Shown here: positions 13,101-25,140 of the stretch, piece after piece
Numbering within the stretch: the stretch's first letter is position 1
How the letters are laid out: each line of letters opens with the position of its first letter
Source: Rhyzopertha dominica
Lineage: Eukaryota; Arthropoda; Insecta; Coleoptera; Bostrichidae
Direction of reading: 5' to 3'
Length of the DNA stretch: 64,000 bases
Assembly (NCBI GenBank): GCA_025024175.1
Contig: QCXZ01000001.1
Span: 14,012,001 to 14,076,000 of the forward strand
Made by a program: the position numbers and the translations under genes
The notes under the pieces: model-generated
What the model saw: only the letters and a program-made list of their open reading frames with translations
Told to the model about the DNA's origin: nothing
Database searches by the model: none

Positions 13101-14680
13101 CTAACTAAAATATGTTTTTGAATGTAATTTCAAGCTGACAGGGAGCTCTGTTATAATGCTAATATTTTACGGAAGTTTTTAATATTATAATAGTACGATA
13201 TGTGTTAATAACTTGTGCTAGTAATAGAAGCCTACTAAACTATATTTGAAATGAAATGAAATTGGATGCAAATATTCAGTTTAACAATAATTGTATCCTC
13301 CTTCATAAACTTTTTATTTCCGGGAGTTTAGATTAAATTTTCATTGAAATCGCCATATGATAACTTATACAACCCGTGTGCGCCTTTTTAAGACCGCTTA
13401 GTATGCTGATTTAATTAAACCTTCATTATCCCGTTAAATAATTCCGCCTTTATCATCCTTTGATCAATTTAGGTTTATGGACAAATTTGTGTTTGCATCT
13501 TCATTAGAAAGTAAAAGGTAATATCAAGGAATTTAATTTTAATTAGCTCTTAGGTATATCTATTATTTTGGTCATTTTGAGCTCTTAATTCAGTTATAAA
13601 GCAAATATCTTTAATATATTTAAATTGCAATTTNAAAGCNTATNCTTCGGATACGAAACAAAAAAATGTATCTTCGATACACCAGTAATACACGTTTGAG
13701 CATTGTAGAAAAACTTATGGCTTTTCTTTATTTAACAATAGTAATAGTTTTACCGAATACCAGAGGTTAGGGTATGTATTACAAACTGTACTTATCCAGT
13801 GTTCACGAGTTTTCTCATGAAAATTTTATAAAGGTACCGACGCGTTTCTAAATATTCTTGTAAACTCATGTGCCCATTACAATTATTATATACCTATTAA
13901 ATTACAGGCATTCCTTCTTGTCGAAGTAGGAACCTACCTACATTTATGCTTCTACTTGTTGTGTAAATATGATCTTAAAACTAACAATTTCGCTTAAGGA
14001 ATGAGGGTCAAATAACACTCAGCTATTGATAAGTATTACCTTAACTAAAGTAACACTCGATTTTAATTTCGCCGTACTACAGTTCTTTAAACCATCATTG
14101 AAATTGTCTATTGGCATGTCGAACATTTTGTTGCACCATTTACTTTTTCGTCGTATCTATTTTATTTCGACATCGTTGGTCTCGCCGCCGCCCCCTGTTT
14201 GCATGACATAATTCATGTATATGTTAACCTCGCGAGTAAAATTGAAAACGTTTCTAGTTAGGCTTACATAGGGTTCGAAGAGTGTTGCCCTATTGACACT
14301 GCTAGATGGCACTGGCAATCACTAGTATTACACAGAATATACCTCGAAACGAAAGGTAAGACGTACCCACATCAAAAACTAGGGACTAGTTCGAAAAAAT
14401 ACATACATGCTACTAAATTTCCATAAATTGATAGACAAAATTATAACACTGCAAAATCTTTAACGAAAGGACTCAAAAGAGTATAACACAATTAATTAAA
14501 TGTACACATATGCTGTGGTGTGTGCACAGCTTCTTTGCTTTTCTTAAAACTCGACAATATAATTCAGGACTAATGCAGACAGCGTAACATAAAACTTGTT
14601 TTGCCGGTACACTAATAAAGATGTGAGTGGCCACAGATCACTTGTCACTAGATGAAGTAGTAACCAATAAGGTGGGTAGA
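10114..14680. other. No recognised feature
   Basis: AT-rich with isolated N bases (about 11241-11327 and 13634-13644). The ORFs at 12089-12340 and 12557-12841 show no domain I recognise. Confidence 0.4.
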
Positions 14681-14689
14681 TGGCTTCAT

Positions 14690-15625
14690 CGTCATTTTTA
14701 AGAGGGGCGTTTACCTAGCGCGAAGCGGGTCATTTTAAGCACCTACCGTTTTACATTTTACCGAGTTATTCCAAACTTTTTCGAAGTGAAATTTCGATAT
14801 GGCAATGACAAAAGGTGTAGCTGCAACGTAGAGTTCGAGTTTTTTCTGAATTTGGTACGGTAATGTAAATATTTGTTGTTATATTTTGCTTAAAAATGAG
14901 TATGAGCTATTTCTCGAATACTAAGGCACATAAACGAAAAATTCGAACTCCACGTTGTAGCTACATATTTCTTTGTACACTACCCAAAACATGAGCACGA
15001 TAAATGAGTAAAAACATTCAAAAAATCTAAAACCGCAAACCCTTTCGCACGAGTCCGTCACTAGAGCGGAATGCGAATGCCCATCCCCACCAGATCCGTC
15101 GCGTGGTATCCAGTGAACAGTGAGGCTAAGATACAAACCTGTCGGGAATGATCGAGCGGTATACGATTTATTCCGATATGACTTGATTTCTAAGATTGTA
15201 TGTCTAAATACACGTGACAAGTTTAATGTTAAAAGCTCTATCACATTAATTTACTGTCTGCCGAAGCAATGGGGAGGCGGAAAGAAAATTATTGTAAAAG
15301 TTCCTCCAGGAATCATAGTCGACAGGCAGTTAGAATGAAATGTTATATAGTTCATATTTACAGAAATAAATGGGTTATTCAATATTTTGAATAACCTGGT
15401 ATATTATCATAGTGAGTTAGTAATATCATGCTTACTTTTTTATGCACACACTACAGTCAGCAATTTTCCGAATATTAGTTTAGTCGGTCTGTTGCTCGTA
15501 CGATCTTTGCGTGATTTCAACCTATCGGCTACCCTCTTACGTCCCATGTCCCGCTGGTAATACGGGTTGCATATTTTACATTTCTGTCCGATCGCTCCAA
15601 GTAAATGCCCCTCTTAACGTCACTG
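14690..15625. mobile_element. MITE-like inverted-repeat element
   Basis: The ends form an imperfect inverted repeat around TTAAGAGGGGCGTTTAC (about 14699-14715) and its near reverse complement GTAAATGCCCCTCTTAA (about 15600-15617), with the match fading over about 40 bases. Inside, a second inverted repeat (14813-14845 against 14935-14968, core GTAGCTGCAACGTAGAGTTC) makes a hairpin with about 90 bases of loop. There is no transposase coding. The exact termini and target duplication are not clear. Confidence 0.4.
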
Positions 15626-15639
15626 CATTATAAGGTGCC

Positions 15640-16141
15640 GCCAACAACGCAAAAGACAGAAAGATACTTTTCCTATATAGTGCAAGCGAAAGATGGGGTA
15701 GCAAGTATTGCCGTATTTCAACTTCGCCTAACAACCATCACTGTCAGTAGTGAAGACCCAAAAATCACTCAAATTGTTTAGTTTTATCCGTCATTTAAGT
15801 GCAAAAAGATGTTTTTGTCTGCTTCATTATAAATATGAATTGCAGTACTATTTTGGCAATATACGACATCGTCACATAATGTTTCACTGTTAAGTATCCC
15901 TAAATGCGTGAAACTAGTGCACTTCAAATATTTTATTTCAACTTTCAACCCAAATTAGCTAGGCTTCTATACCCCTTATTTAAATGTAATTACTATTTTT
16001 GGCCTTATATAGAGAAGTAAGGGGAAGAATAAAACTGATGGATGAATTAGATCTTCTTTCAATTACAAGCATAATTCAGATACTTATATCACCTGTAAAA
16101 ACTTTGTTAAATGTTGTGACATAAAATTAAATGTTACACAA
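15640..16141. other. No recognised feature
   Basis: AT-rich spacer between the MITE-like element and the possible spliced transcript; no motif recognised. Confidence 0.35.
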
Positions 16142-17110
16142 GCTAACGGCAGCGTTTGCGTCGGATAGAGTGGGATCCGTGGTTCAAAATTCGATTAGGT
16201 CTAAATGGGCGTCACCAATTTTATAAAGATACTCAAAATTGGAAATCCGGTTTTGGAACTTGAATAAAGCGATCAGTCTTACAAAATTCTGTCGGCATAT
16301 ATTGAAGAGAACGATGTACAAATCAGGTAAGTTATGCAACTATGTAATAAGTGTATAAAAATGGACAAACGCGGTTCTCCCATGCAAAGCTTTGCGTGAG
16401 CTTACAACTAATGCACAAATAAGTAATGTGTAAAACAATTAAATAGTAAATAGTAACCGCTCGATGCTTTAATGATTATCACTTATCTGAACTCCTTCGC
16501 TATCGTGGAATGGCCGTTACTTTCGTCAGTGTTCTGCCTGGAGGAGGGCTCTCAATTAGACACATCGAATCCCAGTTCTTATGGATTACAGAAAAGTGAT
16601 CAGCACTTCAGGGACGTGCCCCGTACGTAAGACCCTATTCAATTATTTAGGTAAGTATACATTAAGAGCAAAAACACAATAGTTACCTCGATCGTCGAAG
16701 GTCTTTCTTAAATAAGCTGGATTGTACAAAATACAAATATATCAATGAGCGGTGACGCTTGTTGAATAATTAAGGCAGGTAAGTCTTATATTCCAAAATA
16801 ATTTTGATGTTTTTTTTCAGAGGCGAGGTGCTCGTGCTATGCCTTCTGGTGCCAGCCACAGATTGCCTGTTTTTACCCAGGTACGGAAGCCACGGAGATA
16901 TGATGATTAAGAAGAAATGACATTAAGGACTTTTGCAAATATGCAGGAAACCCAAGTTGCTTAGAAAGGTAAGTGTGCAATGCTATAATTATTATTAATG
17001 GAACTATTATTAAAATGAACCCATTTTACTTTTAGGAGAGTGCTTTACGGCAGTATGATTTACTGTATTATTTGTGTACGATGAATCAATAATAAATACA
17101 CCACTTTTTG
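16142..17110 (+). other. Possible multi-exon transcript (3' end of a host gene or lncRNA)
   Basis: A run of consensus splice signals in one orientation: donor CAG|GTAAGTTAT at 16326; acceptor TTTCGTCAG at 16529; donor TTAG|GTAAGTATAC at 16651; acceptor TTTTTTTTCAG at 16820; donor AAAG|GTAAGTGTG at 16969; acceptor TTACTTTTAG at 17035; and AATAAATA at 17091. Implied introns are 170 bp (16651-16820) and 67 bp (16969-17035). Exon 16530-16650 has a 31-codon open stretch before a stop. Exon 16821-16968 has an open stretch beginning GEVLVLCLLVPATDC. The last exon can end ESALRQYDLLYYLC...TAA. No single frame runs through all exons, and I recognise no protein, so a non-coding or decayed gene is as likely as a coding one. 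Confidence 0.3.
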
Positions 17111-18640
17111 TATTACTTTGTATGAGTGTAAAATAAAAATGCCTCAATGTTTTATGGTGAAAGTGTAACAACTATGTGATACAATGTTATAATTAAAAAT
17201 TATAATATTGTAAAATATACATTTACCTTAATTAACATACCTATCTACAGCAACTATATTTCACAGAATATTTACAGTTGTTGAGAAGATTTTAAATGTC
17301 CTTTTGGAAATATTTAACGGATCAACTTATTACCGACGGAAAATATTCTTATAACACGCCAAAAAAAACGATAATTGAAAAATAAACCAAGTATTCGCTG
17401 AAGTGAGGTATGATATTAAAATTGCATTCATTCCACCGTTCCACATCACCCAAATAACATATTTGTGCAAACGAGATGACGGTTCGTGGATTATTAAAAG
17501 AAAATGCAAACATAATGTTCTGAAGGTATGCCAAATGCAAATTTAGCGGTGTGCACAAGCATGCAATATGCGTAGGTATTTGCTCAAATGAAGTAGGGTT
17601 AACGCTCTCACAAATAGCCGTTTGTGTGTACACCTATATAATACGTGCGAAAATAAGACAACCATATATACAAGTATATTATAACAGTTACAGAGCCTCG
17701 TATGTTATTAATCTGAAAAATTGTTGAAAGACAAAGACAACTGACTACAGCTAGTATCTGGCATTTACCTTAAATTGAAATGAAATCGTATCATTTAATA
17801 AACCTTAAGTAACTGGGAGATGACTCATTTTATCAAGATTTGAGATATACACTTTTTTATAGTATTTACCTTGAAAGAAGATAGTATTCTCGTTTAAATC
17901 GGAAATAACCCAAAAGCAACCGCTTTAGCTTTTATTACTCTGTGTGCTAGAGCAGTTTTATTTATTTAAGTATATAGAAATATGCGGATGGTTGTTCTTT
18001 AATAACCTTGCAAGCTTTCAGTACTAGCTGAGATTTGCATCCTTCATATAGGAGCGGCTAAAATGTCATAAAATTTTAAATGATGCCAGCACTCAGCTTA
18101 GAAACTTTTTATCTACAATTACCATGTGGGAATTAGACATTAGTTCATCCTAGTACCGCATATATCACACTCCAACCAACGGGGATCAGCTTGTTATCCC
18201 TAACGGCAATTGGTCAACTACGTATTTGTTCCCAAATTGATGTATATCTAACCGAAAAAAGACCTAATCCTTCACAACCGAGAAGTGTCCCTAACAGGAT
18301 TTTGATAAACCCGAAATAGTCCCTAATACTCGACTATTAGATGATAGGTATCGCCGCAGCAAGCGTCGGCATAAAGCCACTGTATATCTCACAAAGTACC
18401 GCAATATGGCACCCACTTTGATTCCAATTCTCCGAAACCTTCGTAGGTAAACAGTTATTATTTCATAAAAATTATTAATTAAAAATACAAGCATATCCAA
18501 CACGGAAGTAATTGGTAAAAGTATTTTTGCCTAAAAGTGAAGACGTTACAAGTTGTAATGATTTATTCACAATTACAATAATCGTTTAACTTAATAAATT
18601 AGTTATATTTGGAGATGTTGGTCCTTTAAAAGATAATATT
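17111..18640. other. No recognised feature
   Basis: No supported gene. The minus ORF at 18291-18503 shares a short LRYFVRY stretch with a plus ORF at 19634-19873, which points to a weak repeat, not a gene. Confidence 0.35.
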
Positions 18641-18719
18641 AAGTATTATACGACGTTTCGGGCGCTTTAGAAAATATTTTCTAAGTATGCATTTTTACAT
18701 TTTGTATATTACGAAACAC

Positions 18720-19018
18720 ATGCCGTTCAAGACATCAGTTTTTTGATGATCTAAAATGTTTATCGAGAGCATCAATTAGAACACTGAATAGATTATTTCT
18801 TGTTTCTGGTTCAGCTCCAAATAATTCAAAGACAATCTTTTGCAGTGGTAGTCATCCCAAATGTAGAAGCTTCTTCATTTTTTTAACTACATCTAAGACT
18901 TCTTCAGCGTCAAATCACAATTGTACAGAACGGACCCATTTTCTCCATTCTCCTCCAATGATGCCTTGTGCAACTGAATTGCAAGCAAAACGATTTATGA
19001 ATGACTTATTCATTGTTT
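18720..19018 (-). pseudogene. Ty3/Gypsy-type Gag fragment
   Basis: Minus-strand reading with three stops: NKSFINRFACNSVAQGI, GGEWRKWVRSVQL, AEEVLDVVKKMKKLLHLG, LPLQKIVFELFGAEPETR, then VLIDALDKHFRSSKN and CLERHV. The run 'LDxxFxxxxNxxxERHxF' is typical of the capsid region of insect Ty3/Gypsy-like Gag proteins, which form the particle around the element RNA. No protease, RT or LTR is found next to it, so this is an isolated fragment. Assignment is from remembered motifs only. Confidence 0.5.
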
Positions 19019-19107
19019 CCACTTTAAGAGGCTTATAAATCATGTTTTGGTTTGAAGGCTTCCGTGGCTGTTGTCGATGATATGTTGTTTTCCGGGCTGG
19101 TTCTCAC

Positions 19108-19165
19108 TTTGGTTATTTGACCTTAACGTTTCGACACTCATGTCGGTGTCTTCCTCAGAAGTAGC
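19108..19165 (-). ncRNA. Hammerhead-like ribozyme motif, orphan
   Basis: Minus strand: CTGAGGA core (plus 19152-19158), one extra A, stem II GACAC/GTGTC (plus 19146-19150 with 19133-19137), GAAAC, a 6-nt loop and GTC (plus 19119-19121). Stem III would be the minimal 2 bp A-U and C-G seen in Penelope-type hammerheads. The only change in the core is U7 to G, and position 7 is known to tolerate substitution. Stem I is weak: UU before the core pairs with AA after GTC, with further scattered pairs. No RT lies directly upstream. Confidence 0.5.
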
Positions 19166-19178
19166 TCTGAAACTGTTT

Positions 19179-19335
19179 GATTGAACGATTTGAATTAAAT
19201 TGAATGTCCCAGCTCTAGTGACTAACGTTGACATTAAATAATCAGGTCTCTATGACAGCGCGTTAGAAGCTGCATCGTTTTGACAGGTTCCCCCCGGCAG
19301 CCACTTCGAAAGTCACGTGTTCTAAAAAGCCTAAT
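19179..19335 (+). repeat. Dispersed repeat family A, copy 1
   Basis: Begins GATTGAACGATTTGAATT and ends CACGTGTTCTAAAAAGCCTAA. It matches 55092-55246 along its length with scattered differences and, more distantly, the reverse complement of 54750-54905. The hammerhead-like motif lies just to its left, but the other copies have none, so the link may be accidental. Confidence 0.65.
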
Positions 19336-19339
19336 TTCA

Positions 19340-20285
19340 TCCATCCTATTGCAGTTGAATTAAACCTACGCTGTAGAATCATTTGAGGAGATTACTTTTT
19401 AAATCGGTATTTTCATTTCAGCTAAAGATTCCAAGCTTCAGGATTTTCCTCTTCGCCAATTGCGAATAGTATTGCACTATAGTAAGGTATTTTTGTTCTC
19501 TCCTAAATTCCTACCTCCTTACACTAACATAACAATATAATAATAACCTTAACTATTCTGGGCTTAACTATTCACTGCCATTGATGTATATAGGTCTCCA
19601 CTTTAGACGATAAAACTAAAAACGCAATATCAAATGATGTTAGCAGTATCCTTGCTGTCACGCCATCAGGATCAAATGCGTAAAATGATAGAAGCGGTAG
19701 CCATTTTGATTCCAAAACATATGCCTCTCTGTCTAATAAGGCTAAATGCATTGCGGTACTTTGTTAGATATAGTAGCTCTACGTCAGCAAAACGTAACAA
19801 AACCAGTGTTGTCACGTTTTATAAGAATCAAAACTTCCTAAAGACTTTCGTATTTTGCTTGCGGCAAACATAATTCGCAAGATTAAAGCGAAAAACGTCA
19901 ATAAAAACGAACCCTAAAAGTTTGTAAAAAAAAACATAAGAACCAAGCGCAATTGCACTAGAATACTAGGCGTTTTGAACTATAATGACACGTGCAACTA
20001 TCAGAAGCCATATGATATTGTGATGCTTTTGCCGATTACTTTGCCAGTATCTTTAGAAACCGTCCACCGGATGATGTACCTGGAATGACATCTCGGCATT
20101 TTTCGTAGAGGACTGCATTTTTTGCTTTTAAGTTATATTTTTAATTTAATTCTAAGTAATGCTGTTTATCCAAGGTTTGTCTCATGTTCAATTTAGGTGT
20201 TAAAGTAATATTTGTTTGCCTGAACTTTTTTCACTTTTTGTTTCACTTTTCACTCGTAGTTGTTGAACACGGTTTTATTTTAAAA
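19340..20285. other. No recognised feature
   Basis: No motif recognised; the plus ORF at 19634-19873 has no family resemblance. Confidence 0.35.
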
Positions 20286-20289
20286 TAAA

Positions 20290-20960
20290 TAAACCTATGT
20301 GAAGTTGCAATTTGTGCTCGATTCTCGACTGCAAGTAGACACGGTGTGTACTGACATATCCGAGGCTTTTGATACTGTTGATGTAGATGTCAATTGGTTC
20401 AATACAGAAATGTCAAATCTGCCTTTTTTTGATACACTAACTGGTGTAGCACAAGACTCACATCTTGGACCAATACTTTTATATATATATTAATGATGTG
20501 AAGCAGCACTTAGCGTGTCTGTTTCTCCTAAACGTCAATGACTTAGTGGTATTAATACTAAAGCTGACTATATTGTATCGCAAAAATGTGTTAATTCGTT
20601 TGTTCAATGATGGAATCTTAATAAATTGCAGGTTAACTGCTAAGTATGTAAGATCAGAAGTTTTGTTTATGACTATAAGATTAAAGATATTAGCACAGCA
20701 TGGACATGCATTTTAATTAAAGATGTTGCTTTGCAAAGATTCTTCCAGGTCCAAGATCTTTGTACTACTATTGATAGTCAGACGTATTGACAAAGTGTAT
20801 GAGGATACACTGAAAATGTTCGCCTTTGCCAGAAGAAATCTCTGCTTTGTGAGACAGGTAAATGCTTTGGAAAGTGTTCAACGTAAATTCCTTAAATATT
20901 ATACATATCCTGTACAAAATTACTCACAGCCTACATTGTTATACATTTTTTCTCACACAT
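20290..20960 (+). pseudogene. Non-LTR (LINE) reverse transcriptase relic
   Basis: Decayed RT of a Jockey-like LINE. Motifs in order: LDSRLQVDTVCTDISEAFD (the QVD..YTD..KAFD palm box), TGVAQDSHLGPILLYIYIND (normally SGVPQGSHLGPLLF..FIND), then a frameshift near 20465 and LLNVNDLVVL at the place of the YADD box, where the Tyr-Ala-Asp-Asp pattern is lost. The C-terminal thumb region follows with RNLCFVRQ and NALESVQRKFLKY. Several frames are used and key residues are gone, so it is inactive. The conserved spacing of motifs makes the LINE call solid; the clade is less certain. Confidence 0.7.
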
Positions 20961-21099
20961 CATTGGCAAAAAATTTTTGTGTTTATATTATTTATATATG
21001 TGCATCTTTTTTCACCCTATCTGTTGCAATTTTTCTCCTTAAAATCGTGTTCACTTACATTTACACATTTTTCATGCGCTCAAATTAGCGCAAGTATCG

Positions 21100-24000
21100 C
21101 GCTTATATTTTAGTATTTGTTTGGAAACTAACGGCGAAAATGGTACAGAAGCCTTTAAAAAAAGCAAAAGATGTTTTCAGGGTAATATTGATTATCAGAC
21201 ACAGAATCCATATGTTCATAATATGCGATAGGAAATGATGAAGCTACATTACTACATTATGTTTCATTACAAATTGGAATCCGCCCACACTACGTTTAAA
21301 ACATAGCTATCCCAAAACAACGCCTACTTTATCATATTTCAAAGCGAATTTGTTGGGGTTGAATTAATGCAAATGGAATACAGGTTAGGTCAATGTACAT
21401 TTAAAACCTGGATTTTTACTTATGACACTGCTGATAACATTTAGTTTTCCCTTTGATATTTCATTGTGTATGTGTTTAGATTTCGCCATTCGCTCCATTC
21501 TTGGAACATCAATTACTGCTTTTATCAATGTTGCTTGTAGCAATACTAAGTTTTACGTGAGATCTACAAAAAGCAGTTATTTCTTCGGACTAGGATTTTC
21601 ACCTTAATAATTTTACTCGCTAAATCAGCTATGTTCAAGTAATTGTAATCCTCTCTTTATTTACTATATATCTAACCTAGATTTAATCAATTATGTCGAC
21701 TAGTAGCTATACCTATAATTCTTATCGAATAATACTGCTAACGTAATGCCCGTAACACATCTTCCCAATTCCAAATCTAATATTTCAAATCACAACAGTG
21801 ATATATATGAAACGACTTATCTTGTCATAATAATATTGATTGATCACTGGCTTTTACCTTTAATTCCATTTTCCGACATTAGATCTCTGAAAAAGTTTCT
21901 ATACTTATTAAATATTCGAACACTACGTTCAGGATGCTTAGCAAAGCCTACCAAGATTAAAATGCGGAGTTTGCGAAGCATATTCTATTTTTTGCATGTC
22001 ATGTTCACTTTAATCAGTTGAAATCTGTTCTAAAACGATGGAGACCTGTACATTAATTAAGTATAGTGATCAACACGCCCTTGATTGAACCTTGATTCAA
22101 CCATCCAATATACTAATACCTGATAACGAATATTTTGTAAAATGCGGGTAAATATTCATTGTACTAATTCATTACACTAACTAATTACATATTACCACAA
22201 CTTCTTTATATAACAGCTCGTTTCAGCTATTGACAATAAAATTTTGTTATTTTCAAGAATAGTATGAGAGGATGCATTCAAATGGCTTGGTACTCCCATT
22301 AGTAACAATAGAATGGGTCTCTATTTTTCCATAGGGGCTCATTCATCGTTTTAAGATATCGGTATCGTTTTAAATTCCATTTATCACTATTAAGATCTTT
22401 TAAGATACCTATATACGATTACCACCAACCTACCAACCTTAACTTAACTCCTCTATGGTATTCACGAAATATACTGATGAAGGAATTGTCCTAAGATTAG
22501 TCTAGAAGGAAAACCTCTAAAACTACTTTATATAACGAATTTAAAATATTTTGTAACCGCACAGATCATTCAGTATAAAATAGCGATACGGTAATGCTTG
22601 CTTATCAATATCTCATATACCACGACACTACGATAAACTGTAGGTACATCTAGAAAAAGGAGTATGTATGTACATATAATATGGTAATAAAGTCCGCTGA
22701 TTTTTTGTACCATTCCGCCAAGATTTGCAGCATTTAACCCATTTTACTTTAAATTAGATTAGTTTCAATGTACTATTGTGTACCTATTATCTTCCATATA
22801 GACTTCCAAAATAACGTCCTGCGTGTGCTATAATAAATCGCCGTGACAAAATGATTTGCCACTCTGCTTAGGAACTTAGCGGCAAAAACTACTATAACAA
22901 TAAATAATAATTATGCCCAAAATTCAAATAAAATGTACTGTAAAAAGTATAATCCTTATAAAAAAACATAATGTAAAGAATTATCTATTAAATTTAATTC
23001 ACATATATGTACAAATACTATTTTATTTCCCAAATCCATTATAAGTAATTCTAATTTAGAAATTAGCACTTTGTTTGATCACGATAAATGTATATTTACA
23101 TACAACATATACATACAATGTCCGTTATGACTTTTATAATGTCAATATTATGAATAAAATATAAATATAAATTGTAAATCGACGAAATAGTTAAAAGCTT
23201 TTACCAGTATTTCTCATTTTTGGCTTTACTTCCTTTACTCATAATAAAATATGTAATTGCTTATTGCCTGTTTTCCTATCAAATCTCGAATAAAACTCTT
23301 AATAGAACCAAACTGCAGTAAATTTGATTCGATCACGTTTTATAATGATAAATCCATTGCATTTGTCATTCATGTGGAATAAATTTAAAGTATTACTGCT
23401 CATTAACTGTTTTCTATTACTAGCTCTCTGTTAAGAAAATAAACAAACTCAAACTATACTCCTTCGTTGTAGGTAATGATGGCATAGTACGTTGACAATA
23501 TTTATCATTACTAATTGCTTTAAAACTAATTACTTTGCGCAATTATTTTGGAGTTACCTTATTTAAAAAGATTCAAATGCACTGCTACAGGGAGTTTTGG
23601 AGTTAACTTCAACAATAGCCCGCGTTTTGTTACCAGATATTGATGTTTCAATGATCTGAGATTAGTCTGCCATTTAATTTAATCGTTTTAAACAACATGT
23701 TTTAGCAGTAACAAAACCTAAAATAGCACATTTCTAAAAGAAGGGAAATGAACAAAAGGAAATCAATGAAAATAAATTTAATTCTACATTAGATGACTAC
23801 AAAGTAATCTGAGCTTTCTGTTTAAGAAAAATCAAGTTAATCTCAATCAAACTTTATTAAAATTATTAAAATAATTGACTTCGGAGATGTCTGTAGTGAG
23901 AATAATACGTAGCTGTATTCTAGAAGCAAATTTTGTTTGAACTTGCGTCAGGCAAATTTTGAGGTTCTTTGTCTTTGATAAAGATTACAGGTGTCAGACT

Positions 24001-25050
24001 AATAACTTTTTGTCAGTGTTTTCAAGAGACAGCGATCTTCCTTGAAAATATTATCTTAACTTGGTAGAATTATAAAGTATGTACCTGCATTTAAAACAAA
24101 ACGCAATACAACCTTCCTTGTAATCGCATGTCAGCATTAGATGAGTTAACGACGCAATTTTGGGACACAACATTCGCGGCGCATTTTAAAATTATAATTT
24201 TTAATTGAAATTGAAAAAATTGGCAAACATCCTTGACGGGCGATGTAGCGACATTGATTTCAAAAACCATCTTATTAGTAATCAAATGACTTTAAATAAT
24301 TACGCACACGCACACACACACACACAAAATCAACTAGCCAAAAAAGCAGGTAGTGCTGTTCAAGGTTATGAAAATAAAAGGTCAAGGTACGTTTCACATT
24401 ACAATTACGCTATAGCTGCAACTATTAATCTAGCGATCATCAAAACCCCGGGTTAGCCGTTTAAATAATAATGCAATATTCTCAGATTAATGGTGTTTAT
24501 GTGTCGACTCACCAACCTAAATCAAACTAAATGCCTGCAGTACAGTCATTTGTCCCCACCGAGCTCCCGGTGGTGAATAATAGAACCAATTTCCTGCAAG
24601 GTGCTCTCGCAGCAGTAAGCATGACATATAACCAGATTCATTACAGACTAATCTCCGTTTATTGGGCAAAATGAAAAGGATTATATTTTAAAACAATCGT
24701 GTACGGCATGGAGATAAAACATCGGTTAACGGGGGATGCATCATTTCGATGGGGAACCGTGACTGCTCTCTGTTGCATCTTAGGATAATTATTATCTAGG
24801 TACCATATAATCTAATAAGGATAAAGTTTAACTGAGCTAGCGGGCAGCACTTAAGCTAATGCATGATCAGAATAACTGGTATCCATGCATAATTACATTC
24901 ATGTATTGATTTACATATATACTTAGAGTGTGGCTGGGGGATACAAGACATCGCATATGAATACCAGCGTTATTACTCATCAAGGGGTTCTCTTTTCTAT
25001 CCTGTTTTGACAGGTACGTCCAGACTGTATTTTGCAACTTACCTTGTTTT
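21100..25050. other. No recognised gene
   Basis: AT-rich sequence without transposon or gene motifs that I can support, apart from a short CA microsatellite at 24303-24326. Confidence 0.4.
24303..24326. repeat. (CA)n microsatellite
   Basis: A CGCACACG then uninterrupted CA run of about 24 bases. Confidence 0.9.
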
Positions 25051-25140
25051 AAAATACAGGGTGATTCATATAAGCACCGACACGGAGCAGGGGCATGTAG
25101 GGGAGGCCAAAATATTGTTATTTAACGCAACTTATCTATA

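Noticed and set aside
18645..18690. Minus-strand GCGCCCGAAACGTCGTATAA, resembling a PLE or hammerhead 3' half
   Set aside because: No CTGATGA-like box and no stem II partner could be found.
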